From: Anaerobacillus sp. CMMVII | GTDB lineage: Bacteria; Bacillota; Bacilli; Bacillales; Anaerobacillaceae | Direction: 5' to 3' | DNA: 64,000 nucleotides | Assembly: GCF_025377685.1 (NCBI RefSeq) | Contig: NZ_JACEHK010000013.1 | Location: 1 to 64,000, forward strand | In this document: piece by piece, positions 1 through 7,662 of the stretch | How positions within the stretch are numbered: position 1 is the first letter of the stretch | How the letters are laid out: every line of letters starts with the position of its first letter | Translations under genes and position numbers: made by a program | Notes under the pieces: model-generated | What the model was told of the DNA's origin: nothing | The model's input: only the letters and a program-made list of their open reading frames with translations | Database searches by the model: none

Positions 1-633
1 AGGGTATGCTTGTTCATATGGGAAATTCTCGTGAACAATATGGCAAATATAAATCTTGCAATGGTCTACTCTTTTACTGGGAATATTGAAATGGCTAAAG
101 AAGTTCTTGAACCTAGATGGATGCTTTTGTATATTCCAGTTTATATTTATGGGGTTTGGGACAGCTACCGTACGTCCGTTGATATGAATAAAGTTTTTTT
201 ATTAGCCGAACGCGAAAATGCCGATTTCAACTCATATACCATTGGTGCTTTAGAAATTAATTATTTAGATAAAAGAAGACCGATCATGGCAATCATTTGG
301 TCTCTTTTTACACCTGGTCTAGGTCAGCTTTATATTCATCGAGTAATTACCGCAATCTTTACAATGGCTTTTATGATTATATTTGTTTACTTTTCAGGAA
401 TTTTAGTTGCGTTCCAATATCTTTTTTTAGGGGAAATAACTCAAGCAACCCAAGTATTGGACCCACAGTGGTTGTTGTTTATCCCTTCGCATGTATGTTT
501 CAGTATATATGATTCCTATGTAAATACTGTCGAAAATAATAAATTGTATGAGAGTGAACAACGAAAATTTTTAAAAGAAAAATATCAACAATATCGTGTT
601 AAAATTCCCATTACAGTAGATGAGGTGAAATAA
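1..633 (+). CDS. Membrane protein with internal duplication, 5' end outside window
   Basis: The reading frame is open from the first base, so the gene almost certainly begins upstream; the TTG at 10 has no ribosome-binding site. Two related segments are visible, one around EPRWMLLYIPVY followed by VWDSY, the other around DPQWLLFIPSHV followed by IYDSY, so the protein is an internal duplication. Between them lies SLFTPGLGQLYIHR and a strongly hydrophobic stretch, the pattern of small TM2-like membrane proteins (compact region, GLGQLY turn, helix). The tail is charged and probably cytoplasmic. The next gene starts directly after the stop codon, so the two are likely co-transcribed. Function is not known. 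Confidence 0.6.
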   Translation, partial: RVCLFIWEILVNNMANINLAMVYSFTGNIEMAKEVLEPRWMLLYIPVYIYGVWDSYRTSVDMNKVFLLAERENADFNSYTIGALEINYLDKRRPIMAIIWSLFTPGLGQLYIHRVITAIFTMAFMIIFVYFSGILVAFQYLFLGEITQATQVLDPQWLLFIPSHVCFSIYDSYVNTVENNKLYESEQRKFLKEKYQQYRVKIPITVDEVK

Positions 634-1095
634 ATGCAAATCTTCTCTACATTTGAGCACTCAGCGTATTTGGAGTTAGCCATCACATCTTTAGAGAAAG
701 TAGGCGTAAAAAAAGAGAATATACTTGCTGTACCGCTCGTTAACCGCGTTGAAGAAAGGAGATTGTTCGATACTCTTCACCGAGCAGATGGTATTAGCTT
801 GTTTGATAAAGGTGCCGCTATTGGAACAGCCTTTGCTGTAATTGGAGCAAGTGTTGGGTTTGTTTTAGAGTGGGGTCCAATATTTTGGGGGTTAATTGGC
901 GCAGCAGTTGGTTTTTTACTAGGGTTCATTATCGACTATATTATTTTTAAGGTCGTTCATAAAAGAAAAAGGGTTGTAAAAGGAAAAAAGGCAGACGTTG
1001 TTTTAGTCGTAGAGTGTCCAAAGGATTTAGTTGAGAAAGTTGAAGAGCTTCTTTGGGAACATCTAGCATTAGGTGTTGCAAAAGTTGAAGGATAA
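634..1095 (+). CDS. Small membrane protein with glycine-rich helices, unknown function
   Basis: This is a 153-residue protein. Residues 1-60 look like a soluble alpha/beta domain. About residues 60-105 form two glycine-rich hydrophobic helices (GAAIGTAFAVIGASVGF, then GLIGAAVGFLLGF), and a basic segment HKRKR and a second soluble stretch follow. The GAGGTGA ribosome-binding site lies in the last codons of the preceding gene and the ATG follows that gene's TAA with no gap, indicating translational coupling. The two are probably a two-protein membrane unit. No catalytic motif is visible and I do not recognise a named family with certainty. Confidence 0.65.
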   Translation: MQIFSTFEHSAYLELAITSLEKVGVKKENILAVPLVNRVEERRLFDTLHRADGISLFDKGAAIGTAFAVIGASVGFVLEWGPIFWGLIGAAVGFLLGFIIDYIIFKVVHKRKRVVKGKKADVVLVVECPKDLVEKVEELLWEHLALGVAKVEG

Positions 1096-1232
1096 TTTCT
1101 TTCGTATTTTTTGGTTGTTATATCCTGATTAAAATTGCTTAAACGATGCACCTTAAATAACTAGAGGAGGTGCTTCAAGGGAAGTAGTTTAGCACAATTA
1201 ACTGTTAATATTCAAAGAAGGGAGAATGCTTC

Positions 1233-1736
1233 ATGAGGGGAAATAAATTCGACAAGTTATTCTTACGAGTAACGACCGTTGTTACATCTATTGGTTTGTT
1301 GTATTTACTATTTAGGAAACCTCCGATTAAGGATTGGGTTTTGGCATATTTATTTAATGCAGTTACCAATATATTTATTGACAGTTTTCTTGCATCCTAC
1401 AAAATAGTAAAATATCCAGTTCGATTTTTTCCAAAAGTATTTAAAAGTCATATACTATTTGACTTATTAATTTATCCAACATTTACAATCCTATATAATC
1501 AATTTACTGAAAAAGACAAGCCTTTCGCCATTTTTTATAAACTACTTTATTTTACAATCCCTATGTTTTTTATTGAATATTGGGCAGTGAGGAAGACAAA
1601 TTTAATCAAATGGAATAAAGGGTGGGAATGGTATCACACGTTCATAAGTATTACCATAAAATCTTTAGTAACAAGAGGTGTAGTTGGATTTATAGGAGTA
1701 ATTGATAAAGTTCAGCAGAAGGACAAAAGTGCATGA
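1233..1736 (+). CDS. CBO0543-type multi-pass membrane protein
   Basis: This 167-residue protein has four or five hydrophobic segments. Its spacing and motifs resemble the CBO0543 family of Firmicutes: DWVLAYLFNAVTNIFIDSF near residue 35, the LLIYPTFTILYNQF region, and an EYW motif near 110 followed by WNKGWEWYHTF. The start is supported by AAGAAGGGAG about eight bases before the ATG. These proteins are often found near sporulation or germination genes, but their biochemical role is unknown. It stands alone between the two-gene operon on the left and a long repeat-rich region on the right. Confidence 0.6.
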   Translation: MRGNKFDKLFLRVTTVVTSIGLLYLLFRKPPIKDWVLAYLFNAVTNIFIDSFLASYKIVKYPVRFFPKVFKSHILFDLLIYPTFTILYNQFTEKDKPFAIFYKLLYFTIPMFFIEYWAVRKTNLIKWNKGWEWYHTFISITIKSLVTRGVVGFIGVIDKVQQKDKSA

Positions 1737-1854
1737 AGCATATTGCTATGGTAATGATATTATTACTTTTAAATATAAAATTTAAGACTTGGAAGAAGCT
1801 TCTTGAAAACGCCTCCCCGATTATTTATGTAACATTAATTAATTTTTCTTATTA

Positions 1855-1935
1855 ACTTCCGGTGGCTGGCACTTCCCGAAAAGTCTCGTTTCACAATGAG
1901 TGCTTATGAAACAAGAAAATTCGGGGCGTCACTGT
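1855..1935 (+). repeat. Dispersed repeat family A, divergent copy
   Basis: The stretch begins CTTCCGGTGGCTGGCACTTC and continues with CGAAAAGTCTCGTTTCACA, as at 4993, 7099, 9997, 16540 and 18205. Here the right half differs, giving TGAAACAAGAAAATTCGGGG. It lies in the gene-free region 1737-2544. Confidence 0.6.
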
Positions 1936-1957
1936 GATTAATATATATAAGTTCAGT

Positions 1958-2102
1958 CTTCTGCAAAGGGACCTTGAAAAACTACTGTATTCCGCAGTAG
2001 ACTTTTAATGTTCATCAAGAAAAGCAACCAAAGCTGGTTACTTTCAGTTTTGATAGCTTTCTGCAAAGGGGAGATTTACTATTGTGTTACGTAGTAGACT
2101 TA
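1958..2102 (+). repeat. Imperfect tandem duplication of about 100 bp
   Basis: CTTCTGCAAAGGG at 1958 and TTCTGCAAAGGGG at about 2059 each precede a small hairpin-like stretch ending GCAGTAGACTT or GTAGTAGACTT. The two units are about 100 bases apart and clearly related. No coding sequence is visible. Confidence 0.45.
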
Positions 2103-2185
2103 AGTTACTATGCAATAAACTTCCTCATTTTTAACAGAACTTTGTAAAAGAATGTACATAACTAATGAGGCAGTAATATCCAAAA

Positions 2186-2211
2186 AAGGTGAGCACTTAA
2201 ATGCTCACCTT
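2186..2211 (-). terminator. Rho-independent terminator hairpin reading leftwards
   Basis: AAGGTGAGCA pairs perfectly with TGCTCACCTT around a six-base loop. On the minus strand the stem is followed by six T residues. No minus-strand gene is recognisable to its right, so the gene it served may be lost. Confidence 0.55.
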
Positions 2212-2222
2212 CTCTATGCAAC

Positions 2223-2393
2223 GTGAAATCGAATGTACTGATTGAATATTATGTTAAAGAAGGAACTCTTACCAATGAATTTAACCGAGTGATTAAATCA
2301 CTTAATAAGAATGCTATCTTAAAACCCATTTTTATTAAATATAGGGCAAGGCTAATTAGAATATTCAAAGTACATCCCTCCACATTTAATTAG
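2223..2393 (+). CDS. Possible 56-residue small protein or gene remnant
   Basis: A GTG-started frame of 56 codons with plausible protein composition (LIEYYVKEGTLTNEFNRV, later IFIKYRARLIRIFKVH) lies in an otherwise gene-free stretch. There is no good ribosome-binding site. It may be the remnant of a longer gene. The rest of 1737-2544 holds repeats and a terminator. Confidence 0.2.
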   Translation: MKSNVLIEYYVKEGTLTNEFNRVIKSLNKNAILKPIFIKYRARLIRIFKVHPSTFN

Positions 2394-2544
2394 AGTGTTG
2401 ATATAAACACTCGGTTTAGTATTTACTTTAAGAACCTTTATATTCAAATGTGAATTTCAGAAATATATTACTGAATAAAACATTTTACTATCAAATTTAG
2501 CACATAATATTTAAAAAGAATTTGTTGAATGGAGATTTTTAGAT

Positions 2545-3551
2545 ATGAATACAGATATATCAAATTTAACATCAGCGGAGATGGGAAAACTTTGGGCAAC
2601 TTATACTGGGAATACAATGGCAAAATGTGTGCTTAGTTATTATCTGAACCATGTGGATGACAAGGATATTAAAAAGTTTTGGAATATGCTTTAAATTTGG
2701 CTAAAACTTATATACAAGAAATAAGAGATATTCTTGAAAGAGCAAATTTTCCTATACCAATAGGATTTACAGAGGAAGAAGTGAATTTAGATGCACCAAG
2801 ACTGTATAGTGATGAATTCTATCTTTATTATTTACACTACGCAGGAAAAGCAGGAATGAGTATTTATTCTGCTGCAATCTCCATAGTAACCAGAAAAGAT
2901 ATAGAAAATTTCTTTGTTAAAAGTCTTAGCGATACAGTAAAATTGATGACCGAAACAAAAGATATTTTAAAGTCAAAAGGGTTGTTAATGAATGCACCAG
3001 CAGTACCGAACCCAAATGAAGTTGATTTTGTTAAGAAACAAAATTTTTTGAATGGTTATATAGGGGATGTTAGACCACTTCATGGACTGGAAATTGGACA
3101 TTTATTTGATAATATTAACAACGACATTACAAGTAAGGCACTCATTGTTGGATTTAACCAAGTAGCAAAACATAAAAAAGTAAAAAAGTTCTTAGAACGT
3201 GGAAGAAATATAAATAAAAAACATGTAGAAATGTTGTCGAAAAAACTAAATGAGGATAATCTACCTTCACCTTCATTCTTAGACCACATGGTAACTGCAT
3301 CTACAATACCTCCATTTTCCGATAAACTAATGGTTGCTCATAAATTTGATATGTTCTCGATGAAAATTAGAGAATATGCAAAAGGGGCTTCACTCAATGG
3401 AAGAAGGGATGTAGGGGCATTGTATGCACGTTGTTTATTAGATGTTTCATTATATGTTGAAGACGGTGCAAATATCATGATAGAACATGGTTGGATGGAA
3501 CAACCGCCAATTACGGTTAATAGAAATAAATTATTTTCAAAAGAACAATAA
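2545..3551 (+). pseudogene. DUF3231 family protein, single-base frameshift
   Basis: The ATG at 2545 opens a frame reading TDISNLTSAEMGKLWATY, then YYLNHVDDKDIKK, and stops at 2692. The frame starting at 2679 continues the same protein (LEYALNLAKTYIQEI) for 290 residues. One T is missing in the run at 2677-2680; restoring it gives a standard DUF3231 protein of about 335 residues. The two family half-domains are visible: PIGFTEEEVNLDAPRLYSD in the first, and STIPPFSDKLM plus EDGANIMIEHGWMEQPP in the second. DUF3231 proteins are ferritin-like helical proteins of spore-formers, of unknown function and often in several copies. The break could be a real mutation or a homopolymer sequencing error. 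Confidence 0.85.
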
Positions 3552-3772
3552 CTAATGATATACTAATCCGAAAAAAATACTACTCTACGGGACTTATATT
3601 GAAGAAGAACAACTAACAAAACAAAGTAAAAGTCTTTACAACGATACTATTCAATAGAAATTCCACCTTTTTGGTTCAGACTTAAACTTCAAGACCTTTT
3701 ATTAGAGGAAAGGATTTCCACTAGTAAATAGAGAATTCTACTATTGTAATGAAGAATCAAGGAGTGTGGGTA

Positions 3773-4933
3773 ATGAATCATTTACAAGAAAAGCTACAGC
3801 CTCTTTTAAGAAGCTTTGTTGAAAGAGGTCCTGTTGGATGTGCATTAGCAGTTCATCGTGAAGGAGAAAGACTGTTTGAGGATTATGTCGGATATGCAGA
3901 TCTTGAAACGAAAAAGGAAATTACAAGCGATACGATTTACCGTATTTATTCGATGACAAAGGTTGTTACCTGTACAGCAGCACTCATGTTATATGAGAAA
4001 GGACTGTTTTTACTCAATGATCCATTAGAAGAATATTTGCCTGAATTCAAAAATCCACTTGTGTATCGGGAAACTGAGTCAGGAGAAATTTACACCACTA
4101 AAGCATCAAGGTCAATAACGGTAAAAGATTTATTTACAATGACTTCAGGGTTAACGTATCCTGGAGAAGGGAATGAAACCGAACGTCATGTGGCGAGAGT
4201 TCTAATGGAAATAGACCAAAGAGGGGAAAAAAGGACAACTCGTCAATTATCTCAGACTTTAGCTAGCATCCCATTAGCCTTTGATCCCGGAACGAGATGG
4301 CATTATGGATTAAGTCATGATGTGCTAGGAGCGTTAATTGAGGTGCTAACCGGTAAAAGATTTGGGGAATTTTTAAAGGAAGAGATTTTTGAACCTTTGA
4401 AAATGGAGGATACCTTTTTCCGCATTCCAGAATCAAAAAAGGATCGTCTTTGCTCCTTCTATAATCGTGATGATCAAGCGAAATTTATAAAGAACACAAC
4501 AATGGATAGTAATATTCAAGCCGATGCGAAATTTGAGAGTGGCGGTGGTGGTTTACTGTCTACACTTCATGATTACAGTCGCTTTGCTCAAATGCTGGCA
4601 AATGGCGGGACACTTGATGGTGAGCGAATCATTGGAAGAAAGACAATCGATTTAATGGCAACGGATCATCTTCGCCCAGAAAATCGTGAAAACTATAATT
4701 GGAATTATCTCTCAGGGTACGGCTATGGCTTAGGTATAAGAGTCATGGTTGATCAGGCATTAGGCGGGGCGAATAGTTCACTTGGAGAATTTGGTTGGTC
4801 AGGTTTGTTAGGTACATGGGTGTCTATTGACCCAAAAGAAAAAGTCTCAGCTGTCTATATGCAGCAAATGTTACCTAACCTAGAAGGCTATCACCAACCG
4901 AGATTGCGTTCTGTCATCTATGGTGCACTTTAA
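3773..4933 (+). CDS. Serine hydrolase of the class C beta-lactamase/penicillin-binding fold
   Basis: This 386-residue protein belongs to the beta-lactamase-related serine hydrolases (Pfam Beta-lactamase; EstB and DD-peptidase relatives). The nucleophile motif SxxK is SMTK at residues 60-63. A tyrosine motif follows at HYGLSHD, and GFGWSG-like GWSGLLGTW near the C terminus takes the place of the third KTG/HTG motif. There is no signal peptide, so it is probably cytoplasmic and an esterase or peptidase rather than a secreted beta-lactamase. The frame is open from 3749, but AAGGAG at 3759 sits eight bases before the ATG at 3773, which is the better start. It is a monocistronic gene; the substrate cannot be told. 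Confidence 0.85.
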   Translation: MNHLQEKLQPLLRSFVERGPVGCALAVHREGERLFEDYVGYADLETKKEITSDTIYRIYSMTKVVTCTAALMLYEKGLFLLNDPLEEYLPEFKNPLVYRETESGEIYTTKASRSITVKDLFTMTSGLTYPGEGNETERHVARVLMEIDQRGEKRTTRQLSQTLASIPLAFDPGTRWHYGLSHDVLGALIEVLTGKRFGEFLKEEIFEPLKMEDTFFRIPESKKDRLCSFYNRDDQAKFIKNTTMDSNIQADAKFESGGGGLLSTLHDYSRFAQMLANGGTLDGERIIGRKTIDLMATDHLRPENRENYNWNYLSGYGYGLGIRVMVDQALGGANSSLGEFGWSGLLGTWVSIDPKEKVSAVYMQQMLPNLEGYHQPRLRSVIYGAL

Positions 4934-4992
4934 CATTTTTTAATGAAACTGATTAGTCGTTTTTTGGGACAAAACTGACTTCATATTGTCGT

Positions 4993-5084
4993 TCTTCCGG
5001 CACTCCCCGAAAAATCTTGTTCCACACCTATGTTTGACAATCATAACTATTTTTAGGAGGCGTTGGCAATATAACGCCTCTTTT
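4993..5084 (+). repeat. Dispersed repeat family A
   Basis: It contains CTTCCGGCACTCCCCGAAAA, then ATCTTGTTCCACACCTATGT, and ends in the small palindrome GAGGCGTTGGCAATATAACG with CCTC. It is placed directly downstream of the serine hydrolase, where the terminal palindrome could act as a weak terminator. Confidence 0.75.
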
Positions 5085-5187
5085 AAATGTATAGGTAGTG
5101 ATGCCCTTATCTAATAACTGATTTCTCTTTAACCACTACCTATACAACCAATGCCTCGTATTCAACTTATGCTCTACAATAATTTTC

Positions 5188-5763
5188 CTATTCTCCACCG
5201 CCAACATTCCAACACAATTCCGTAGTAATACTGAATAAAACCAGAGTTGATCTTGTTTCGTTTCCACTGGTAAACAGCCTCTTTAAAACCTTAATGATCG
5301 ACGGCAAGAATCGTTCGATAGGGTCACTTAACCTTTGGCTTCGATAAGCAAACAATGCCCGAATCCACAACTGGCAAATATCCTTTGCTCGATCAAAAAA
5401 TGGTTTGACCACTTTTACAAAGCTTTCTGGAACATAGCTTGGTACGTATGTATAGTCTAAATCTTCTAGTGTTATAGGACGAAGATCTTTTATTCTTTTT
5501 GTATTTGTTTCAAAAGAATTAGCTTCAGTAGGAATTTCTTGGCTTTGAACCGTTGGAGCTGTAGAGTTTGTCGGCTCTTCACGCTCTTTCAATTTTTCCA
5601 TTTGTGCTCCGTCAAAACGGTGAGATATAGATGCTGTGAGAGAAGGCGCCTTTTTCAAGAGTTGTATGGTGGATGGAGAGGATCCGGAGTTGTTTTGTAT
5701 TTCACAGCATTCTCTCAAAAGTAGAGCGGGAGATCCCGCCGTTTTTGTCCTGTGTTGCTTCAA
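5188..5763 (-). CDS. Probable remnant of an HTH/replication-type protein
   Basis: This is an open frame of up to 191 residues on the minus strand. The middle is low-complexity and polar, and the conserved-looking part is TYVPSYVPESFVKVVKPFFD followed by RAKDICQLWIRALFAYRSQR. It resembles the C-terminal segment of helix-turn-helix, replication-type proteins of Bacillus plasmids and integrated elements (VPS-VP-FV pattern, then an aromatic/KxxYxxW helix). That assignment is from memory of the family and is weak. No HTH is present, so it is probably an N-terminally truncated copy. A more natural start could be the internal MEKLKEREE. No clear ribosome-binding site is visible. Confidence 0.35.
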   Translation of the reverse strand: MKQHRTKTAGSPALLLRECCEIQNNSGSSPSTIQLLKKAPSLTASISHRFDGAQMEKLKEREEPTNSTAPTVQSQEIPTEANSFETNTKRIKDLRPITLEDLDYTYVPSYVPESFVKVVKPFFDRAKDICQLWIRALFAYRSQRLSDPIERFLPSIIKVLKRLFTSGNETRSTLVLFSITTELCWNVGGGE

Positions 5764-5823
5764 CTAATTTGCAAATTTGTAAGTTGCATTATTTTGACAC
5801 TAAGACAAGTGTAATCAGTGCTT

Positions 5824-5984
5824 GAGTACTTTGAAAATGGAGAGGTAGAACCAGGGGAACTTTATAAAGTAGAGCCTTTAGTGAAGAACAGACGACAGTG
5901 GAATTTTGGGTGCAGCCATTAACTTCTTTAAAGGATGACAAGTGTATGGGGGAGGTTGTTGATCAGATTTTGGGGAAGTGTTGA
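5824..5984 (+). pseudogene. Decayed gene fragment, copy 1 of a pair (second at 18066)
   Basis: Translation gives EYFENGEVEPGELYKVEP, then after a missing base FSEEQTTVEFWVQPLTSLKD and GEVVDQILGKC before a stop. The length is 161 bases, one short of 54 codons. The same sequence recurs at 18066-18206 without the lost base. It looks like the C-terminal end of a protein whose remainder is gone. I do not recognise the family. Confidence 0.6.
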
Positions 5985-6175
5985 AAAGCTTTATAGGACT
6001 CAGTTCTCAATAATTTTAGGGCTCTACACGGTGGGGAGGTCCAAGTGGAAATTTCAATAACACTAGTTTGTAATATCATTATCAAGTAAGTTCAAAAAAG
6101 GAAAAAGTGAACTTATTCTTAGTTCTTTTTAGAAGCTCGTCAAAAAAATACACAAATTTATTAGGTTAAATATAC

Positions 6176-6204
6176 TTTACGATCGAACATACGTTTCGTA
6201 TAAT
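6176..6204 (+). promoter_or_regulatory. SigA promoter overlapped by a LexA box (dinD promoter)
   Basis: The -35 TTTACG (6176-6181) and the -10 TATAAT (6199-6204) are 17 bases apart. Between them CGAACATACGTTTC (6184-6197) matches the Bacillus LexA consensus CGAACRNRYGTTYC at every position. This predicts SOS control of the next gene. Confidence 0.93.
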
Positions 6205-6241
6205 ATAAGATAGGAAAAGCTGATTTGTAGGGGGAACTTTA

Positions 6242-7081
6242 ATGTCGGATATTGAAAAATATAATAATGAAACGTTTGAATATTGGAAACAAATAAATGA
6301 GTTTGGTGACGACTTTTGGTATGCAAGAGATATACAAAAGATATTACAATATAAGGAATGGAGAAACTTTATAAAAGTTATAGAGAAAGCACAAGAAGCA
6401 TGTGATGGCAGTGGGAATGATGTTTCTGATCATTTTGTTGAAGTCAACAAAATGATCGATTTGGGCAAAGGAGCAAAACGTGAGGTTAATGATATCATGT
6501 TATCTCGTTATGCTTGTTATCTAATCGTACAAAATGCTGATCCTAAGAAAGAGGTAATAGCGATAGGACAGACGTACTTTGCTGTACAAACACGTAAACA
6601 AGAATTACAAGAGCAATTCGAAACAATGAATGAAACTAAAAAACGTCTTGCAATTAGAAATGAGCTAAAAGAACACAATAAATCATTAGCAGAAGCGGCC
6701 AAAAGTGCAGGAGTAAATACACCAATAGATTATGCGGTTTTTCAAAATCACGGTTATAAAGGCCTTTATGGCGGGTTAGGTGCTAAGGAAATTCATGAGA
6801 GAAAAGAATTAAAGAAAAATCAACAAATTTTGGATCATATGGGGAGTACAGAGCTTGCAGCTAATCTTTTTCGAGCTACTCAAACGGATGAAAAATTGCG
6901 TAGGGATAACATAAAAGGAAAAATAAATGCTAACCAAACTCATTTTGAAGTTGGTGCAAAAGTGAGGCAGACAATACATGAACTTGGTGGGACGATGCCA
7001 GAAGATTTGCCAACACCTGAGAAAAGCATAAAACAAATTGAAAAGTTGGAACGAAAAACCAAGATAAGTGAAAAAGACTAA
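6242..7081 (+). CDS. dinD: DNA-damage-inducible protein D (BRO-N domain)
   Basis: This 279-residue protein is DinD-like. The N-terminal BRO/antirepressor-type domain shows FEYWKQINEFGDDFWYARD, QYKEWRNF, and the conserved LSRYACYLIVQNADPKKEVI near residue 90. The C-terminal half carries the DinD signature region NHGYKGLYGGLGAKEIHERK and GSTELAANLFRATQT. DinD is an SOS-induced protein; the E. coli homologue inhibits RecA filament activity in vitro, but its role in Bacillaceae is not settled. A perfect LexA box sits in its promoter at 6184-6197, which agrees with the assignment. The ribosome-binding site is GGGGGA shortly before the ATG. It is monocistronic and followed by a family A repeat. Confidence 0.92.
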   Translation: MSDIEKYNNETFEYWKQINEFGDDFWYARDIQKILQYKEWRNFIKVIEKAQEACDGSGNDVSDHFVEVNKMIDLGKGAKREVNDIMLSRYACYLIVQNADPKKEVIAIGQTYFAVQTRKQELQEQFETMNETKKRLAIRNELKEHNKSLAEAAKSAGVNTPIDYAVFQNHGYKGLYGGLGAKEIHERKELKKNQQILDHMGSTELAANLFRATQTDEKLRRDNIKGKINANQTHFEVGAKVRQTIHELGGTMPEDLPTPEKSIKQIEKLERKTKISEKD

Positions 7082-7098
7082 TTTTGGAAAGAACTTCA

Positions 7099-7178
7099 CT
7101 AACACTCCCCGAAAAGTCTTGTTTCACACGTAGGTTTCACAAACCTATCATATAGATATTTTTTCAAGAGGCGGCTTA
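7099..7178 (+). repeat. Dispersed repeat family A
   Basis: It contains CACTCCCCGAAAAGTCTTGT then TTCACACGTAGGTTTCACAA and CAAGAGGCGGCTTATTAATT. The 3' palindrome is incomplete. It follows the dinD stop codon directly. Confidence 0.7.
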
Positions 7179-7390
7179 TTAATTTTTTCCGATTGGAGTA
7201 TTGAAGCCATGATCAGAGGAGTCAATAGTTCTATGTATTCATTTGCGATTGATCTTTCCGTCGCCGTGATTGGAATTTGGATTCCGATTTTGAAAGAATA
7301 ATTATATCTCTGAGCTGTTAGCAGTTCGGTTAAGCAGCCAACCTAAGACTACAAAGTTCGCGAAATAAAGGTGATACTGTATATAAAAAA

Positions 7391-7436
7391 GAGAAGAGTA
7401 GTATTTTACGTCAAAACGTTAAATACTACTCTTCTC
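7391..7436. terminator. Long near-perfect hairpin, probably a terminator
   Basis: A 20-base arm beginning GAGAAGAGTAGTATTT pairs with the arm ending AATACTACTCTTCTC with one mismatch around a TCAAAA loop. The A-rich left flank would give a U-tail on the minus strand. The region 7179-7662 has no recognisable gene apart from a 30-codon hydrophobic open stretch near 7194-7302. Confidence 0.6.
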
Positions 7437-7662
7437 ATATATTGAATGTCAGGATCGTTCAATTAAAAATGCTTCAGCTTATGACTTATAGATAGGCCTT
7501 AATAAAATTTAATACATTGAAAAAAGAAGATATTATGGTACCTTTATATAGGTGTATATTATAGGGTGGTTAATTAAACTATATTACCCCTATTATAATT
7601 ATATATTATAGTTGGTGCATTAGTCAACCCTTTTATCAAAAGTTTATGTAAGGAGTGTTTGG

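Noticed and set aside
7194-7302. Short hydrophobic open stretch (GVNSSMYSFAIDLSVAVIGI) as a small membrane gene
   Set aside because: Only about 30 codons with no start signal; too little to support a gene, although it may be a remnant.
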